Assembly: GCF_002918555.1 (NCBI RefSeq)
Contig: NZ_PQMB01000010.1
Location: forward strand, 1-64,000
Direction of reading: 5' to 3'
Length of the DNA stretch: 64,000 nt
Origin: Citrobacter amalonaticus
GTDB lineage: Bacteria > Pseudomonadota > Gammaproteobacteria > Enterobacterales > Enterobacteriaceae
Shown here: positions 1 through 8,933 of the stretch, one piece after another
Layout: every line of letters starts with the position of its first letter
Numbering within the stretch: position 1 is the first letter of the stretch
Position numbers and translations under genes: made by a program
The notes under the pieces: model-generated
Told to the model about the DNA's origin: nothing
Seen by the model: only the letters and a program-made list of their open reading frames with translations
Database searches by the model: none

Positions 1-70
1 ATAGGCCGGGTGTGTAAGCGCAGCGATGCGTTGAGCTAACCGGTACTAATGAACCGTGAGGCTTAACCTT
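1..70 (+). rRNA. rrl: 23S rRNA, 3' end only
   Basis: The first 70 bases match the conserved 3' end of enterobacterial 23S rRNA, ending in the usual GGCTTAACCTT. The rest of the gene lies before the window. The 5S gene follows 98 bases later, so this is the distal end of an rRNA operon. The order 23S-5S-Asp-Trp followed by hdfR is that of rrnC in E. coli. Confidence 0.96.
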
Positions 71-168
71 ACAACGCCGAAGATGTTTTGGCGGATGAGA
101 GACAGAAACAATATTCAGTTTGATACAGATTAGTTGATGCGCAGGAATGCGTGTTGACAGACAGAATT

Positions 169-288
169 TGCCTGGCGGCAACAGCGCGGTGGTCCCACCT
201 GACCCCATGCCGAACTCAGAAGTGAAACGCCGTAGCGCCGATGGTAGTGTGGGGTCTCCCCATGCGAGAGTAGGGAACTGCCAGGCAT
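169..288 (+). rRNA. rrf: 5S ribosomal RNA
   Basis: This is a complete 120-base 5S rRNA, starting TGCCTGGCGGC and ending CTGCCAGGCAT, so the two ends pair as helix I. It sits between the 23S tail and tRNA-Asp and would be cut from the common rRNA transcript. Confidence 0.98.
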
Positions 289-340
289 CAAATTAAGCAG
301 TAAACTGATGTAAAAATCAGTGGTTGTATAAAAATTCGGT

Positions 341-417
341 GGAGCGGTAGTTCAGTTGGTTAGAATACCTGCCTGTCACGCAGGGGGTCGCGGGTTCGAG
401 TCCCGTCCGTTCCGCCA
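341..417 (+). tRNA. aspT: tRNA-Asp (GTC)
   Basis: A 77-base cloverleaf with encoded CCA. The anticodon loop reads CTGTCAC, giving anticodon GTC, and the acceptor arms GGAGCGG and CCGTTCC pair with one G-T wobble. It is the first of two tRNA genes distal to the 5S gene and is transcribed with the rRNA operon. Confidence 0.98.
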
Positions 418-425
418 CCCTAATT

Positions 426-501
426 AGGGGCGTAGTTCAATTGGTAGAGCACCGGTCTCCAAAACCGGGTGTTGGGAGTTCGAGTCTCTCCGCCCCTGCC
501 A
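426..501 (+). tRNA. trpT: tRNA-Trp (CCA)
   Basis: A 76-base cloverleaf with acceptor arms AGGGGCG and CGCCCCT, anticodon CCA in the loop CTCCAAA, and encoded CCA at the 3' end. It starts eight bases after tRNA-Asp and is the last gene of the rRNA operon. Confidence 0.98.
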
Positions 502-508
502 GAAAATA

Positions 509-537
509 ATCCTTAGCATCTGCTAAGGATTTTTTTT
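509..537 (+). terminator. rRNA operon intrinsic terminator
   Basis: A perfect 10-bp stem (ATCCTTAGCA / TGCTAAGGAT) with a two-base loop is followed by a run of T. It lies eight bases after tRNA-Trp and should end the rRNA operon. Bases 538-609, up to hdfR, show nothing recognisable. Confidence 0.93.
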
Positions 538-609
538 GCCTGAAAAACAGCGCCCTGGTAACCACTCAGTAGCACCGGTCCCGGCATCCTTGCCAGTACG
601 CAATACCTC

Positions 610-1443
610 TTAATCTTCCAGTACATTCGTTTTTAAAAGATCGCGGATCAATGCGTATTTATCACTATTCTGCAGCCATATTGCATATAAAGGACGCGAA
701 AGTGTCGCACTGTCAGCAACGGTATGTAAGCCGCCTTTTTCCCTGGCCCAGTTTACTGGTAGCCAACTACAACCATTAAGAAGAGAGAGTTGCTGTCGGG
801 CAAGTTCTGCAGAACTCGTAGTGAGCATCGGAACTTCGTCAGCAGCAATCAGACCAACCTCATGTTGCTGAAAGTCAGGACCCCATTCCAGACGTAAGTA
901 ATTTAGAGACTCTTTCATTGTTGAAGGGTTTGTGCAATACAATGCCAACGTGAAATGTCCCAGTAACTGACTGCTGAACTCATCCATTTTGGGTGCTTCT
1001 GTGGTGATCAGCAGATCAAGCTGACGTTCATGTAGCTGCTTAACCAGTGACTGACGCTGCGCAATTCTGGCTTCAAATTGCAGGCAGGTTTGCGGATCCT
1101 GAGACTGGTACAGACGTGCCAACCAGCCATTAAGCATACATTCCCACAAGGAGGCGCTTGCACCTATAGAAAACTCATTATGTCGTGACGTGTGGGCGAC
1201 CTCCTTGCGTGCCGCCTGCCATGTGTTCATCAGTGTTTCCGCATAGGGCAAAAGCTTTTCACCGGCGGCGGTTAAGCGGATATTGTTTCTGTGCCGGGTG
1301 AAAAGATTCACTCCCAGCTGATTTTCCAGTTGCCTTATTCGAAAACTCACCGCCGACTGAGTCAGGTAAAGTGCTTCTGCTGCCCGGCCAAAGTGGCGCG
1401 TCCGGCTAACTTCCAGGAAAGTTTTTAACAATTCCGTATCCAC
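610..1443 (-). CDS. hdfR: HdfR, LysR-type regulator of flhDC
   Basis: A LysR-family DNA-binding regulator of 277 residues, close to the 279 of E. coli HdfR. The N-terminal winged helix-turn-helix (about residues 3-60, with [20 protein letters not shown]) is followed by a co-inducer-binding domain. In E. coli HdfR represses the flagellar master operon flhDC, activates gltBD, and is itself repressed by H-NS. It is divergent from maoP across a 118-base gap, its conserved position. The second helix ([17 protein letters not shown]) is typical of the family. Identification rests on near-identity in the DNA-binding domain and on synteny. Confidence 0.93.
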   Translation of the reverse strand: MDTELLKTFLEVSRTRHFGRAAEALYLTQSAVSFRIRQLENQLGVNLFTRHRNNIRLTAAGEKLLPYAETLMNTWQAARKEVAHTSRHNEFSIGASASLWECMLNGWLARLYQSQDPQTCLQFEARIAQRQSLVKQLHERQLDLLITTEAPKMDEFSSQLLGHFTLALYCTNPSTMKESLNYLRLEWGPDFQQHEVGLIAADEVPMLTTSSAELARQQLSLLNGCSWLPVNWAREKGGLHTVADSATLSRPLYAIWLQNSDKYALIRDLLKTNVLED

Positions 1444-1561
1444 AGTACTCTCCGCAAAATTATTTGTCGTTATGATTTAAATGTTTTGTTTTACACTCTG
1501 TCAAGCGTAACTAATACTCCGCGCCATAAATAGCTCGGCCAAAGAATTAGGAGCGTGCAGG

Positions 1562-1900
1562 ATGGCGGAAAGCTTTACGACGACTAATCGATATTTCGAC
1601 AACAAATATTATCCACGCGGATTCTCTCGTCATGGTGATTTCACCATCAAAGAGGCACAACTGCTTGAGCGTCATGGTTATGCCTTCAATGAGCTGGATC
1701 TGGGCAAACGCGAGCCGGTTACCGAGGAAGAGAAGCTCTTCGTTGCAGTATGCCGTGGTGAACGTGAGCCGGTGACTGAGGCGGAACGCGTCTGGTCCAA
1801 ATACATGACGCGTATAAAGCGTCCAAAACGCTTTCACACCCTGTCTGGCGGTAAACCGCAGATGGAAGGTGCTGAAGACTACACTGAGTCTGATGACTGA
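1562..1900 (+). CDS. maoP: MaoP (YifE), Ori macrodomain organiser
   Basis: A 112-residue protein nearly identical to E. coli YifE/MaoP. MaoP acts with the short DNA site maoS to keep the replication-origin region of the chromosome in a macrodomain. A good ribosome site (TTAGGAG) sits about 10 bases before the ATG. Residues 40-80 carry two similar REPVTE segments ([10 protein letters not shown] and [10 protein letters not shown]), a small internal repeat. The gene is short, charged and without membrane segments. In E. coli maoS lies close to this gene; I did not locate the 17-bp site here. Confidence 0.93.
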   Translation: MAESFTTTNRYFDNKYYPRGFSRHGDFTIKEAQLLERHGYAFNELDLGKREPVTEEEKLFVAVCRGEREPVTEAERVWSKYMTRIKRPKRFHTLSGGKPQMEGAEDYTESDD

Positions 1901-1901
1901 T

Positions 1902-1925
1902 AAAAAGGGCGAAAGCCCTTTTTTT
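1902..1925. terminator. Bidirectional terminator between maoP and yifB
   Basis: The stem AAAAAGGGC / GCCCTTTTT with a short GAAA loop is flanked by A on one side and T on the other. It can end maoP on the plus strand and yifB on the minus strand, whose stop codon lies inside it. Confidence 0.88.
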
Positions 1926-3444
1926 ATGTCAGTAACTTCTGCAAATGGATAAGCATTCGATCAACCGCCCGATAGCTGACGGCTTCCTTCAGATGCTGAC
2001 GCGTAATATGTTCAGCGTGCTCCAGATCGGCAATGGTTCGTGCGACTTTCAGCAGTCGCTGCCAGGCTCGTATAGATAGTCCAAAATGGGTGAGCGTCTC
2101 TTCCAGCCATTGTGCATCTTCAGGATCTAACTGACAGAATGCGCGGATCTCTCGATTATCCAGATGAGCATTGAGTTTGCTCTGACGTTCGTACTGGCGC
2201 TCCTGGGCAATGATGACGCGTTGTTTGACAACGGCACTACTCTCACTCTTTATCTCCGCATGGCTGAGTATACCGGGAGGTGGCAGAGGGATTTCCAGTG
2301 AAAGATCGAAACGGTCGAGGAAGGGGCCGGAGAGCCGATTGAGATAGCGTAGCGTCTGCTCAGGGGAACAACGATTATGGTTTCCCTGATAATGCCCTGT
2401 TGGACTGGGATTCATTGCAGCGATCAGCTGAAAACGTGCAGGGTAAGTGATCTTAGCCCGGGTACGCGAAAGATGGATTTGCCCGGATTCAATTGGTTCA
2501 CGTAGAGCATCCAGCGTGCGTCGTTCAAACTCTGGCAGCTCATCAAGAAATAAGATGCCATTATGTGCCAGAGAAATTTCACCTGGAGCGGGTATTGAAC
2601 CGCCTCCTACCATTGCGGCTAACGAGGCGCTATGGTGAGGTGAGCGAAAGGGGCGTTGTTTCCACTGTCGCTGCACGCTGTCTACACCGATAAGACTGAG
2701 GATGGCTGCGCTTTCCAGTGCCTCTTTGTCATTGAGTGAGGGTAGCAATCCGCTGAGGCGGCTGGCGAGCATTGTCTTCCCTGTTCCTGGCGGGCCAATA
2801 AGTAGCAGGTTGTGCCCACCCGCCGCGGTAATTTCCAGACCCCGCTTGCCCTGTTCCTGGCCGATAACATCGCTGAGATCGTTATAAGGTGCCGACGACA
2901 TTGCTGTGAAGGGCGCTGGTCTTGCGAGCGCCAGCCTCCCTTCCAGGAACGCACAGACGGTTTGCAGATGATCGGCGATCAGGCAACCTTCTTCACTGAT
3001 AAGCCCTACCTCTGTCTCGTTCTCTTTAGCGACGATAATTCCCCGTCCGGCGCGAAGGGCCTCTGTTGCGCTGGAAATGGCGCCAGGAACGCCGCGTAAT
3101 GCGCCTGTAAGCGCGAGTTCGCCCACCAGCTCATATGCGTCTAATTTATGGGTTGTAAGTTGCTCAGACGCCACCAGGAGTGCGACAGCGATAGGTAAAT
3201 CATATCTCCCTCCTTCTTTGGGCAGATCTGCCGGGGCAAGATTGATAGTGATTTTCTTCGCTGGAAATTCATATCCGCTATTAATAATGGCGCTACGTAC
3301 CCGATCTCTGGCCTCTTTGACCGTCGTTTCAGGCAATCCAACCATGATTAATCCCGGCAGGCCATTGCTGATATGTACTTCGATGGTAATGGCTGGTGCA
3401 TGGATGCCAAGTGCGGCGCGAGTGTGAACGATTGACAGTGACAT
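1924..3444 (-). CDS. yifB: YifB, ComM-family AAA+ ATPase
   Basis: A Mg-chelatase-like AAA+ ATPase of 506 residues. The E. coli start (MSLSIVHTRAALG) is used here because a GGAGGG ribosome site lies a few bases upstream; the frame stays open for 28 more codons. An N-terminal ChlI-like domain (1-165) precedes the AAA+ core with Walker A GPPGTGKT (about 218-225) and the Walker B motif ILFLDELPEF (about 296-305), and a C-terminal lid domain follows. ComM, the competence homologue, is a hexameric branch-migration helicase; the role of YifB in enterics is less clear. No comM-type competence operon is nearby. Confidence 0.92.
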   Translation of the reverse strand: MSLSIVHTRAALGIHAPAITIEVHISNGLPGLIMVGLPETTVKEARDRVRSAIINSGYEFPAKKITINLAPADLPKEGGRYDLPIAVALLVASEQLTTHKLDAYELVGELALTGALRGVPGAISSATEALRAGRGIIVAKENETEVGLISEEGCLIADHLQTVCAFLEGRLALARPAPFTAMSSAPYNDLSDVIGQEQGKRGLEITAAGGHNLLLIGPPGTGKTMLASRLSGLLPSLNDKEALESAAILSLIGVDSVQRQWKQRPFRSPHHSASLAAMVGGGSIPAPGEISLAHNGILFLDELPEFERRTLDALREPIESGQIHLSRTRAKITYPARFQLIAAMNPSPTGHYQGNHNRCSPEQTLRYLNRLSGPFLDRFDLSLEIPLPPPGILSHAEIKSESSAVVKQRVIIAQERQYERQSKLNAHLDNREIRAFCQLDPEDAQWLEETLTHFGLSIRAWQRLLKVARTIADLEHAEHITRQHLKEAVSYRAVDRMLIHLQKLLT

Positions 3445-3628
3445 AGACCCTCCTGGTGTCGCTATTCTGTCGCAACAGATCGCCGCCGTATCCTGTGAAA
3501 TTGCTATTTTTAGATGCAGATTCCTCAATTTTTAGTGTAAATGAGAAACTCTGAAAATTTCCTGGAAACCGACTCGCAAAAAAGACAATGAGTAAAGAAA
3601 TGCTGAAAAAAGTCGATTATTACCGTAC

Positions 3629-3660
3629 AGAAAATGAATTTTTTTCATTTTCTTTTTTTT
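3629..3660. promoter_or_regulatory. A+T-rich palindrome and T tract upstream of ilvL
   Basis: A perfect inverted repeat (AGAAAATGAA / TTCATTTTCT) with a loop of T is followed by T to position 3660. It lies in the A+T-rich yifB-ilvL gap. In E. coli the matching region is the IHF-dependent upstream activating segment of the ilvGMEDA promoter and is prone to supercoil-driven duplex opening. The same DNA could terminate a short upstream transcript. Bases 3661-3795 hold the ilv promoter; a -35-like TTGTGC at 3726 matches the E. coli promoter region. Confidence 0.6.
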
Positions 3661-3795
3661 GTATAAAAAACAATGAGTTTTTCCAAAGCCGTTATCTCTG
3701 TCAGAAAAATGAAAATAAAAAATTCTTGTGCTATCAGCAAAATCTATGGTAACTCTTTAGGTATTCCTTCGAACAAGATGCAAGAAAAGACAAAA

Positions 3796-3894
3796 ATGAC
3801 AGCCCTTCTACGAGTGATTAGCCTGGTCGTGATTAGCGTGGTGGTGATTATTATCCCACCGTGCGGGGCTGCACTTGGACGAGGAAAGGCTTAA
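3796..3894 (+). CDS. ilvL: ilvGMEDA leader peptide IlvL
   Basis: A 32-residue leader peptide identical, as far as I recall, to the E. coli one (begins MTALLRVISLVV, ends GRGKA). It contains five Ile, six Val and four Leu codons. Ribosome stalling at these codons when the charged tRNAs are scarce stops the downstream terminator from forming, so transcription continues into ilvXGMEDA. The frame remains open upstream, but the ATG at 3796 is the conserved start. Confidence 0.96.
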   Translation: MTALLRVISLVVISVVVIIIPPCGAALGRGKA

Positions 3895-3917
3895 AAATCA
3901 AGCCTTAACGAACTAAG

Positions 3918-3950
3918 ACCCCCGCACCGAAAGGTCCGGGGGTTTTTTTT
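3918..3950 (+). terminator. ilv operon attenuator
   Basis: A GC-rich hairpin (arms GACCCCCG and CGGGGGT, with an imperfect inner part) is followed by eight T. It starts 23 bases after the ilvL stop codon and is the attenuator controlled by translation of IlvL. Confidence 0.95.
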
Positions 3951-3980
3951 GACCTTAAAAACACAACAGAGGAACAGATA

Positions 3981-4031
3981 ATGAATAACAGCATAAAATT
4001 CTGTTTCTCCAGATTTACGGCGGGGAACTAA
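3981..4031 (+). CDS. ilvX: IlvX small peptide
   Basis: A 16-codon gene, [16 protein letters not shown], two bases before ilvG, with AGAGGAA as ribosome site. E. coli has a nearly identical 16-residue IlvX at the same place. Its role is uncertain. The conserved position and residues support a real small protein, and its close spacing suggests translational coupling to ilvG. Confidence 0.88.
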   Translation: MNNSIKFCFSRFTAGN

Positions 4032-4033
4032 CT

Positions 4034-5680
4034 ATGAATGGAGCACAGTGGGTGGTACATGCGTTGCGAGCTCAGGGGATCGAGACCGTTTTCGGCTATC
4101 CCGGTGGCGCAATTATGCCTGTCTACGATGCGTTGTACGACGGCGGCGTGGAACACCTGTTGTGTCGACATGAGCAAGGTGCGGCAATGGCTGCCATCGG
4201 TTATGCCCGTGCTACCGGTAAAACGGGAGTCTGCATTGCTACTTCCGGTCCCGGTGCAACCAACCTGATTACGGGGCTGGCAGATGCGTTGTTAGATTCC
4301 GTGCCAGTTGTTGCGATCACTGGTCAGGTTGCTGCTCCGCTTATTGGTACTGACGCGTTTCAGGAAGTGGACGTGTTAGGCCTGTCGCTGGCATGTACCA
4401 AACACAGTTTCCTGGTTCAGTCACTGGAAGAGCTGCCGCGAATCATGGCGGAGGCGTTCGAGGTGGCAAATTCAGGCCGTCCAGGTCCGGTTCTGGTTGA
4501 TATCCCGAAAGATATCCAGTTAGCCAGTGGGATGCTGGATCCGTATTTCACCACTGTCGAAAGCCAGGCGACTTTCCCACACGCTGACGTTGAACAGGCA
4601 CGCAAAATGCTGGCTCAGGCGCAAAAGCCTATGCTGTACGTGGGTGGCGGTGTGGGAATGGCGCAAGCGGTTCCGGCCCTGCGTGAGTTTATCGCCATAA
4701 CGCAAGTGCCGGTTACCTGTACGTTAAAAGGTCTGGGCGCCGTTGACGCTGATTACCCGTACTATCTGGGCATGTTGGGGATGCACGGCACCAAAGCGGC
4801 AAACTTTGCGGTACAGGAGTGCGATCTGCTGATTGCGGTGGGGGCGCGTTTTGATGACCGTGTGACGGGTAAGTTGAATACTTTTGCGCCACACGCCAGC
4901 GTGATTCATATGGACATCGACCCGGCTGAAATGAACAAGCTGCGTCAGGCGCACGTGGCGCTGCAGGGCGATTTGAATATGCTGTTACCCGCTTTGCAGC
5001 AAACGGTAAATATCGATGAATGGCGTCAGCGTAATGCGGATCTGCGTACTGAACATGCCTGGCGTTACGATCATCCCGGCGAATCTATTTATGCGCCATT
5101 GTTGCTGAAACAGTTATCGGACCGTAAGCCCAAAGATTGTGTCGTGACGACGGATGTAGGCCAGCATCAGATGTGGTCCGCGCAGCATATGACTTACGCT
5201 CGCCCGGAGAATTTCATCACCTCCAGCGGCTTAGGCACGATGGGATTTGGTTTACCTGCCGCCGTCGGGGCGCAGGTTGCGCGACCTGACGATACCGTTA
5301 TCTGTATCTCCGGTGACGGCTCTTTCATGATGAATATACAGGAGCTGGGCACCGTAAAACGCAAGCAGTTACCGTTGAAGATAGTCTTACTCGATAACCA
5401 ACGGTTAGGGATGGTTCGACAGTGGCAGCAGCTGTTTTTCCAGGAGCGATATAGCGAAACCACCCTTACCGATAATCCCGATTTCCTCATGTTAGCCAGC
5501 GCCTTCGGCATCCCTGGCCAACACATCACCCGTAAAGACCAGGTTGAAGCGGCACTCGACACCATGCTGAACAGTGATGGGCCATACCTGCTTCATGTCT
5601 CAATCGACGAACTTGAGAATGTCTGGCCTCTGGTGCCGCCTGGCGCCAGTAATTCTGAAATGCTGGAGAAATTATCATGA
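4034..5680 (+). CDS. ilvG: Acetolactate synthase II, large subunit (intact)
   Basis: The catalytic subunit of acetohydroxyacid synthase II, 548 residues. It condenses pyruvate with pyruvate or 2-oxobutyrate, the first common step to Val, Leu and Ile, using ThDP, Mg and FAD. The ThDP glutamate is in RHEQGA (E47), and the ThDP/Mg motif begins at GDGSF (about residue 427) and ends at the DN of VLLDN. The frame is complete, unlike E. coli K-12 where ilvG is frameshifted. AHAS II is not inhibited by valine, so this strain should tolerate valine. The stop overlaps the ilvM start (ATGA). Confidence 0.97.
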   Translation: MNGAQWVVHALRAQGIETVFGYPGGAIMPVYDALYDGGVEHLLCRHEQGAAMAAIGYARATGKTGVCIATSGPGATNLITGLADALLDSVPVVAITGQVAAPLIGTDAFQEVDVLGLSLACTKHSFLVQSLEELPRIMAEAFEVANSGRPGPVLVDIPKDIQLASGMLDPYFTTVESQATFPHADVEQARKMLAQAQKPMLYVGGGVGMAQAVPALREFIAITQVPVTCTLKGLGAVDADYPYYLGMLGMHGTKAANFAVQECDLLIAVGARFDDRVTGKLNTFAPHASVIHMDIDPAEMNKLRQAHVALQGDLNMLLPALQQTVNIDEWRQRNADLRTEHAWRYDHPGESIYAPLLLKQLSDRKPKDCVVTTDVGQHQMWSAQHMTYARPENFITSSGLGTMGFGLPAAVGAQVARPDDTVICISGDGSFMMNIQELGTVKRKQLPLKIVLLDNQRLGMVRQWQQLFFQERYSETTLTDNPDFLMLASAFGIPGQHITRKDQVEAALDTMLNSDGPYLLHVSIDELENVWPLVPPGASNSEMLEKLS

Positions 5681-5940
5681 TGCAACATCAGGTCAATGTC
5701 GCGGCTCGTTTTAATCCGGAAACGTTAGAACGTGTTTTACGCGTAGTGCGCCACCGTGGTTTTCAGGTGTGTGCGATGAATATGGAAGCCGCAGGTGATG
5801 CGCAAAATATAAATATCGAATTGACCGTTGCCAGTCCCCGGTCGGTCGACTTACTGTTTAGTCAGTTAAGTAAACTGGTAGATGTTGCACACGTTGCTAT
5901 CTGCCAGAGCACAACCACATCACAACAGATCCGCGCCTGA
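5677..5940 (+). CDS. ilvM: Acetolactate synthase II, small subunit
   Basis: The 87-residue ACT-domain subunit of AHAS II. It stabilises and activates IlvG but, unlike IlvN or IlvH, does not confer valine inhibition. The whole protein is one ACT fold ([20 protein letters not shown] at the start). Its ATG overlaps the ilvG stop by four bases, which should couple translation so the two subunits are made together. ilvE follows after 16 bases. Confidence 0.96.
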   Translation: MMQHQVNVAARFNPETLERVLRVVRHRGFQVCAMNMEAAGDAQNINIELTVASPRSVDLLFSQLSKLVDVAHVAICQSTTTSQQIRA

Positions 5941-5956
5941 GCGCAAAGGAAGAAAA

Positions 5957-6886
5957 ATGACGACGAAAAAAGCTGATTACATTTGGTTCAATGGTGAGAT
6001 GGTTCGTTGGGAAGACGCGAAAGTTCACGTAATGTCCCACGCTCTGCACTACGGTACTTCGGTATTCGAAGGGATCCGTTGCTACGACTCTCACAAAGGG
6101 CCAGTGGTGTTCCGTCATCGTGAGCATATGCAGCGTCTGCATGATTCAGCCAAAATTTATCGTTTCCCGGTTTCTCAGAGCATTGATGAGCTGATGGAAG
6201 CCTGCCGCGATGTGATCCGTAAAAACAATCTGACCAGCGCCTACATCCGTCCGCTGGTATTCGTGGGCGACGTGGGTATGGGCGTTAACCCGCCAGCTGG
6301 TTATACCACCGATGTGATTATTGCCGCGTTCCCCTGGGGGGCATACCTGGGCGCTGAAGCGCTGGATCAGGGAATCGATGCAATGGTCTCTTCCTGGAAC
6401 CGTGCAGCACCAAACACCATCCCGACCGCGGCGAAGGCTGGCGGCAACTACCTCTCTTCTCTGCTGGTCGGCAGCGAAGCGCGTCGCCATGGTTATCAGG
6501 AAGGTATTGCCCTGGATGTGAACGGTTATATCTCTGAAGGTGCGGGTGAAAACCTGTTTGAAGTGAAAGATGGCGTGCTCTTTACCCCGCCGTTTACCTC
6601 CTCTGCACTGCCGGGCATTACTCGTGACGCGATCATCAAGCTGGCGAAAGAGTTGGGTCTTGAAGTGCGCGAACAGGTGCTGTCCCGTGAATCACTGTAT
6701 CTGGCGGATGAAGTCTTTATGTCCGGTACCGCAGCGGAAATCACGCCGGTCCGTAGCGTAGATGGTATCCAGGTTGGCGAAGGTCGCTGTGGCCCGGTCA
6801 CTAAACGCATCCAGCAAGCATTCTTTGGCCTCTTCACCGGTGAAACTGAGGATAAATGGGGTTGGTTGGATCAGGTTAATCAATAA
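5957..6886 (+). CDS. ilvE: Branched-chain amino acid aminotransferase
   Basis: A class IV PLP-dependent transaminase of 309 residues that makes the last step to Ile, Val and Leu using glutamate. The PLP lysine is K160 in TAAKAGGNYLSS. The chosen ATG has AAGGAAG upstream and gives the E. coli length; the reading frame is open for 25 codons further upstream, inside ilvM, and that is discarded. An ERIC repeat separates it from ilvD, so the two genes are further apart than in E. coli. Confidence 0.97.
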   Translation: MTTKKADYIWFNGEMVRWEDAKVHVMSHALHYGTSVFEGIRCYDSHKGPVVFRHREHMQRLHDSAKIYRFPVSQSIDELMEACRDVIRKNNLTSAYIRPLVFVGDVGMGVNPPAGYTTDVIIAAFPWGAYLGAEALDQGIDAMVSSWNRAAPNTIPTAAKAGGNYLSSLLVGSEARRHGYQEGIALDVNGYISEGAGENLFEVKDGVLFTPPFTSSALPGITRDAIIKLAKELGLEVREQVLSRESLYLADEVFMSGTAAEITPVRSVDGIQVGEGRCGPVTKRIQQAFFGLFTGETEDKWGWLDQVNQ

Positions 6887-6887
6887 A

Positions 6888-7016
6888 TATGCCCGTCATA
6901 TTTCAATCTGCATGTGCGTTGGCTGCGCTCGTTCACCCCAGTCACTTACTTGTGTAAGCTCCAGGGGATTCTTTCACTTGCCGCCTTCATGCAACTTGAA
7001 CTATTCAGGGGATATA
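6888..7016. repeat. ERIC repeat between ilvE and ilvD
   Basis: About 129 bases match the enterobacterial repetitive intergenic consensus: the core TTGGCTGCGCTCG, CACCCCAGTCACTTACTT and GTAAGCTCCAGGGGATTC, with ends that pair as an inverted repeat and ATAT at the edges. It is transcribed within the operon and would fold into a long hairpin in the mRNA between two ilv genes. Confidence 0.93.
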
Positions 7017-7080
7017 AGAAATAAGATGGGACGGCACGCACCGTCCCTCTAATGAGACAGACACTGGGAGTAAATAAAGC

Positions 7081-8931
7081 ATGCCTAAGTATCGTTCCGC
7101 CACAACCACACATGGCCGCAATATGGCAGGAGCCCGCGCGCTGTGGCGCGCAACCGGAATGACCGATGCCGATTTTGGTAAGCCGATCATCGCCGTCGTG
7201 AACTCGTTTACCCAGTTTGTACCGGGTCACGTTCACCTGCGAGACCTGGGGAAACTGGTTGCTGAGCAGATTGAAGCCTCCGGTGGCGTTGCCAAAGAAT
7301 TCAACACCATTGCGGTGGATGATGGTATCGCCATGGGCCACGGGGGCATGCTTTACTCACTGCCGTCTCGCGAGCTGATCGCCGACTCAGTTGAGTACAT
7401 GGTGAATGCCCACTGTGCGGATGCGATGGTCTGCATCTCCAACTGCGATAAAATTACCCCTGGAATGCTGATGGCGTCGCTGCGTCTGAATATTCCAGTG
7501 ATCTTTGTTTCCGGCGGCCCGATGGAAGCCGGTAAAACCAAACTTTCCGATCAGATCATCAAACTCGATCTGGTTGACGCGATGATTCAGGGGGCGGACC
7601 CGAAAGTTTCTGACGATCAGAGTAATCAGGTTGAACGCTCCGCCTGCCCGACCTGTGGATCGTGCTCGGGAATGTTTACCGCAAATTCAATGAACTGTCT
7701 GACTGAAGCACTGGGCCTGTCGCAGCCGGGCAACGGTTCTCTGCTGGCAACTCACGCCGATCGGAAAGCGCTGTTCCTCAATGCAGGCAAACGCATCGTT
7801 GAGCTGACCAAACGTTACTACGAGCAGGACGATGCTTCCGCGCTGCCGCGCAACATCGCCAGCAAGGCGGCGTTTGAAAATGCCATGACCCTGGATATCG
7901 CGATGGGCGGCTCCACCAATACCGTTCTGCATCTGCTGGCAGCGGCGCAGGAAGCGGAGATCGACTTCACCATGAGTGATATCGACAAGCTTTCCCGCAA
8001 AGTACCGCAGTTGTGTAAGGTCGCGCCGAGTACGCAGAAATATCATATGGAAGATGTGCATCGTGCGGGCGGCGTGTTAGGGATTCTGGGGGAACTGGAT
8101 CGCGCCGGGCTGCTGAACCGCGATGTGAAAAACGTACTGGGTATGACTCTCCCGCAAACGCTGGAGCAGTACGACATCACGGTAACGCAGGACGATGCGG
8201 TGAAAAAAATGTTCCGCGCCGGTCCGGCAGGCATTCGTACCACGCAGGCCTTCTCGCAGGATTGTCGCTGGGATTCGCTGGATGATGACCGCGCCGAAGG
8301 CTGTATCCGTTCGCTGGAACATGCCTACAGCAAAGACGGTGGTCTGGCCGTGCTGTACGGTAATTTTGCTGAAAACGGCTGCATCGTAAAAACCGCGGGT
8401 GTGGATGACAGCATCCTGAAATTTACCGGTCCGGCCAAAGTCTATGAAAGCCAGGACGAGGCGGTAGAAGCGATTCTCGGTGGCAAAGTGGTGGAAGGCG
8501 ATGTGGTCGTTATCCGCTACGAAGGGCCGAAAGGCGGTCCGGGGATGCAGGAAATGCTCTACCCGACCACCTTCCTGAAATCGATGGGGCTTGGCAAAGC
8601 CTGTGCGCTGATCACCGACGGTCGTTTCTCCGGCGGTACGTCTGGCCTCTCAATCGGCCACGTTTCACCGGAAGCGGCCAGCGGCGGTAATATCGCGATC
8701 ATCGAGGATGGCGACATGATTGCCATCGATATTCCAGGTCGTGGTATTCAACTGCAACTCAGCGATGCGGAAATCGCCGCACGTCGTGAAGCGCAGGAGG
8801 CCCGTGGCGACAAAGCCTGGACGCCAAAAGATCGTCAGCGTCAGGTCTCTTTTGCGCTGCGTGCCTATGCCAGCCTGGCGACCAGCGCAGACAAAGGCGC
8901 GGTTCGCGATAAATCGAAACTGGGAGGTTGA
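7081..8931 (+). CDS. ilvD: Dihydroxy-acid dehydratase
   Basis: The 616-residue Fe-S dehydratase that converts 2,3-dihydroxy-isovalerate and -methylvalerate to the 2-oxo acids. Cluster cysteines are visible at C122 (NCDKITPG) and in [10 protein letters not shown] (189-198, with C195). Length equals the E. coli enzyme. The ATG follows a GGGAG ribosome site. The ilvA start lies three bases after the ilvD stop, with the ribosome site GGGAGG inside the end of ilvD. Oxidative stress is known to inactivate this family through its labile cluster. Confidence 0.97.
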   Translation: MPKYRSATTTHGRNMAGARALWRATGMTDADFGKPIIAVVNSFTQFVPGHVHLRDLGKLVAEQIEASGGVAKEFNTIAVDDGIAMGHGGMLYSLPSRELIADSVEYMVNAHCADAMVCISNCDKITPGMLMASLRLNIPVIFVSGGPMEAGKTKLSDQIIKLDLVDAMIQGADPKVSDDQSNQVERSACPTCGSCSGMFTANSMNCLTEALGLSQPGNGSLLATHADRKALFLNAGKRIVELTKRYYEQDDASALPRNIASKAAFENAMTLDIAMGGSTNTVLHLLAAAQEAEIDFTMSDIDKLSRKVPQLCKVAPSTQKYHMEDVHRAGGVLGILGELDRAGLLNRDVKNVLGMTLPQTLEQYDITVTQDDAVKKMFRAGPAGIRTTQAFSQDCRWDSLDDDRAEGCIRSLEHAYSKDGGLAVLYGNFAENGCIVKTAGVDDSILKFTGPAKVYESQDEAVEAILGGKVVEGDVVVIRYEGPKGGPGMQEMLYPTTFLKSMGLGKACALITDGRFSGGTSGLSIGHVSPEAASGGNIAIIEDGDMIAIDIPGRGIQLQLSDAEIAARREAQEARGDKAWTPKDRQRQVSFALRAYASLATSADKGAVRDKSKLGG

Positions 8932-8933
8932 TG

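Noticed and set aside
2447-3427. Several plus-strand reading frames opposite yifB.
   Set aside because: They overlap one another and the conserved ATPase gene, and have no ribosome sites or family features.
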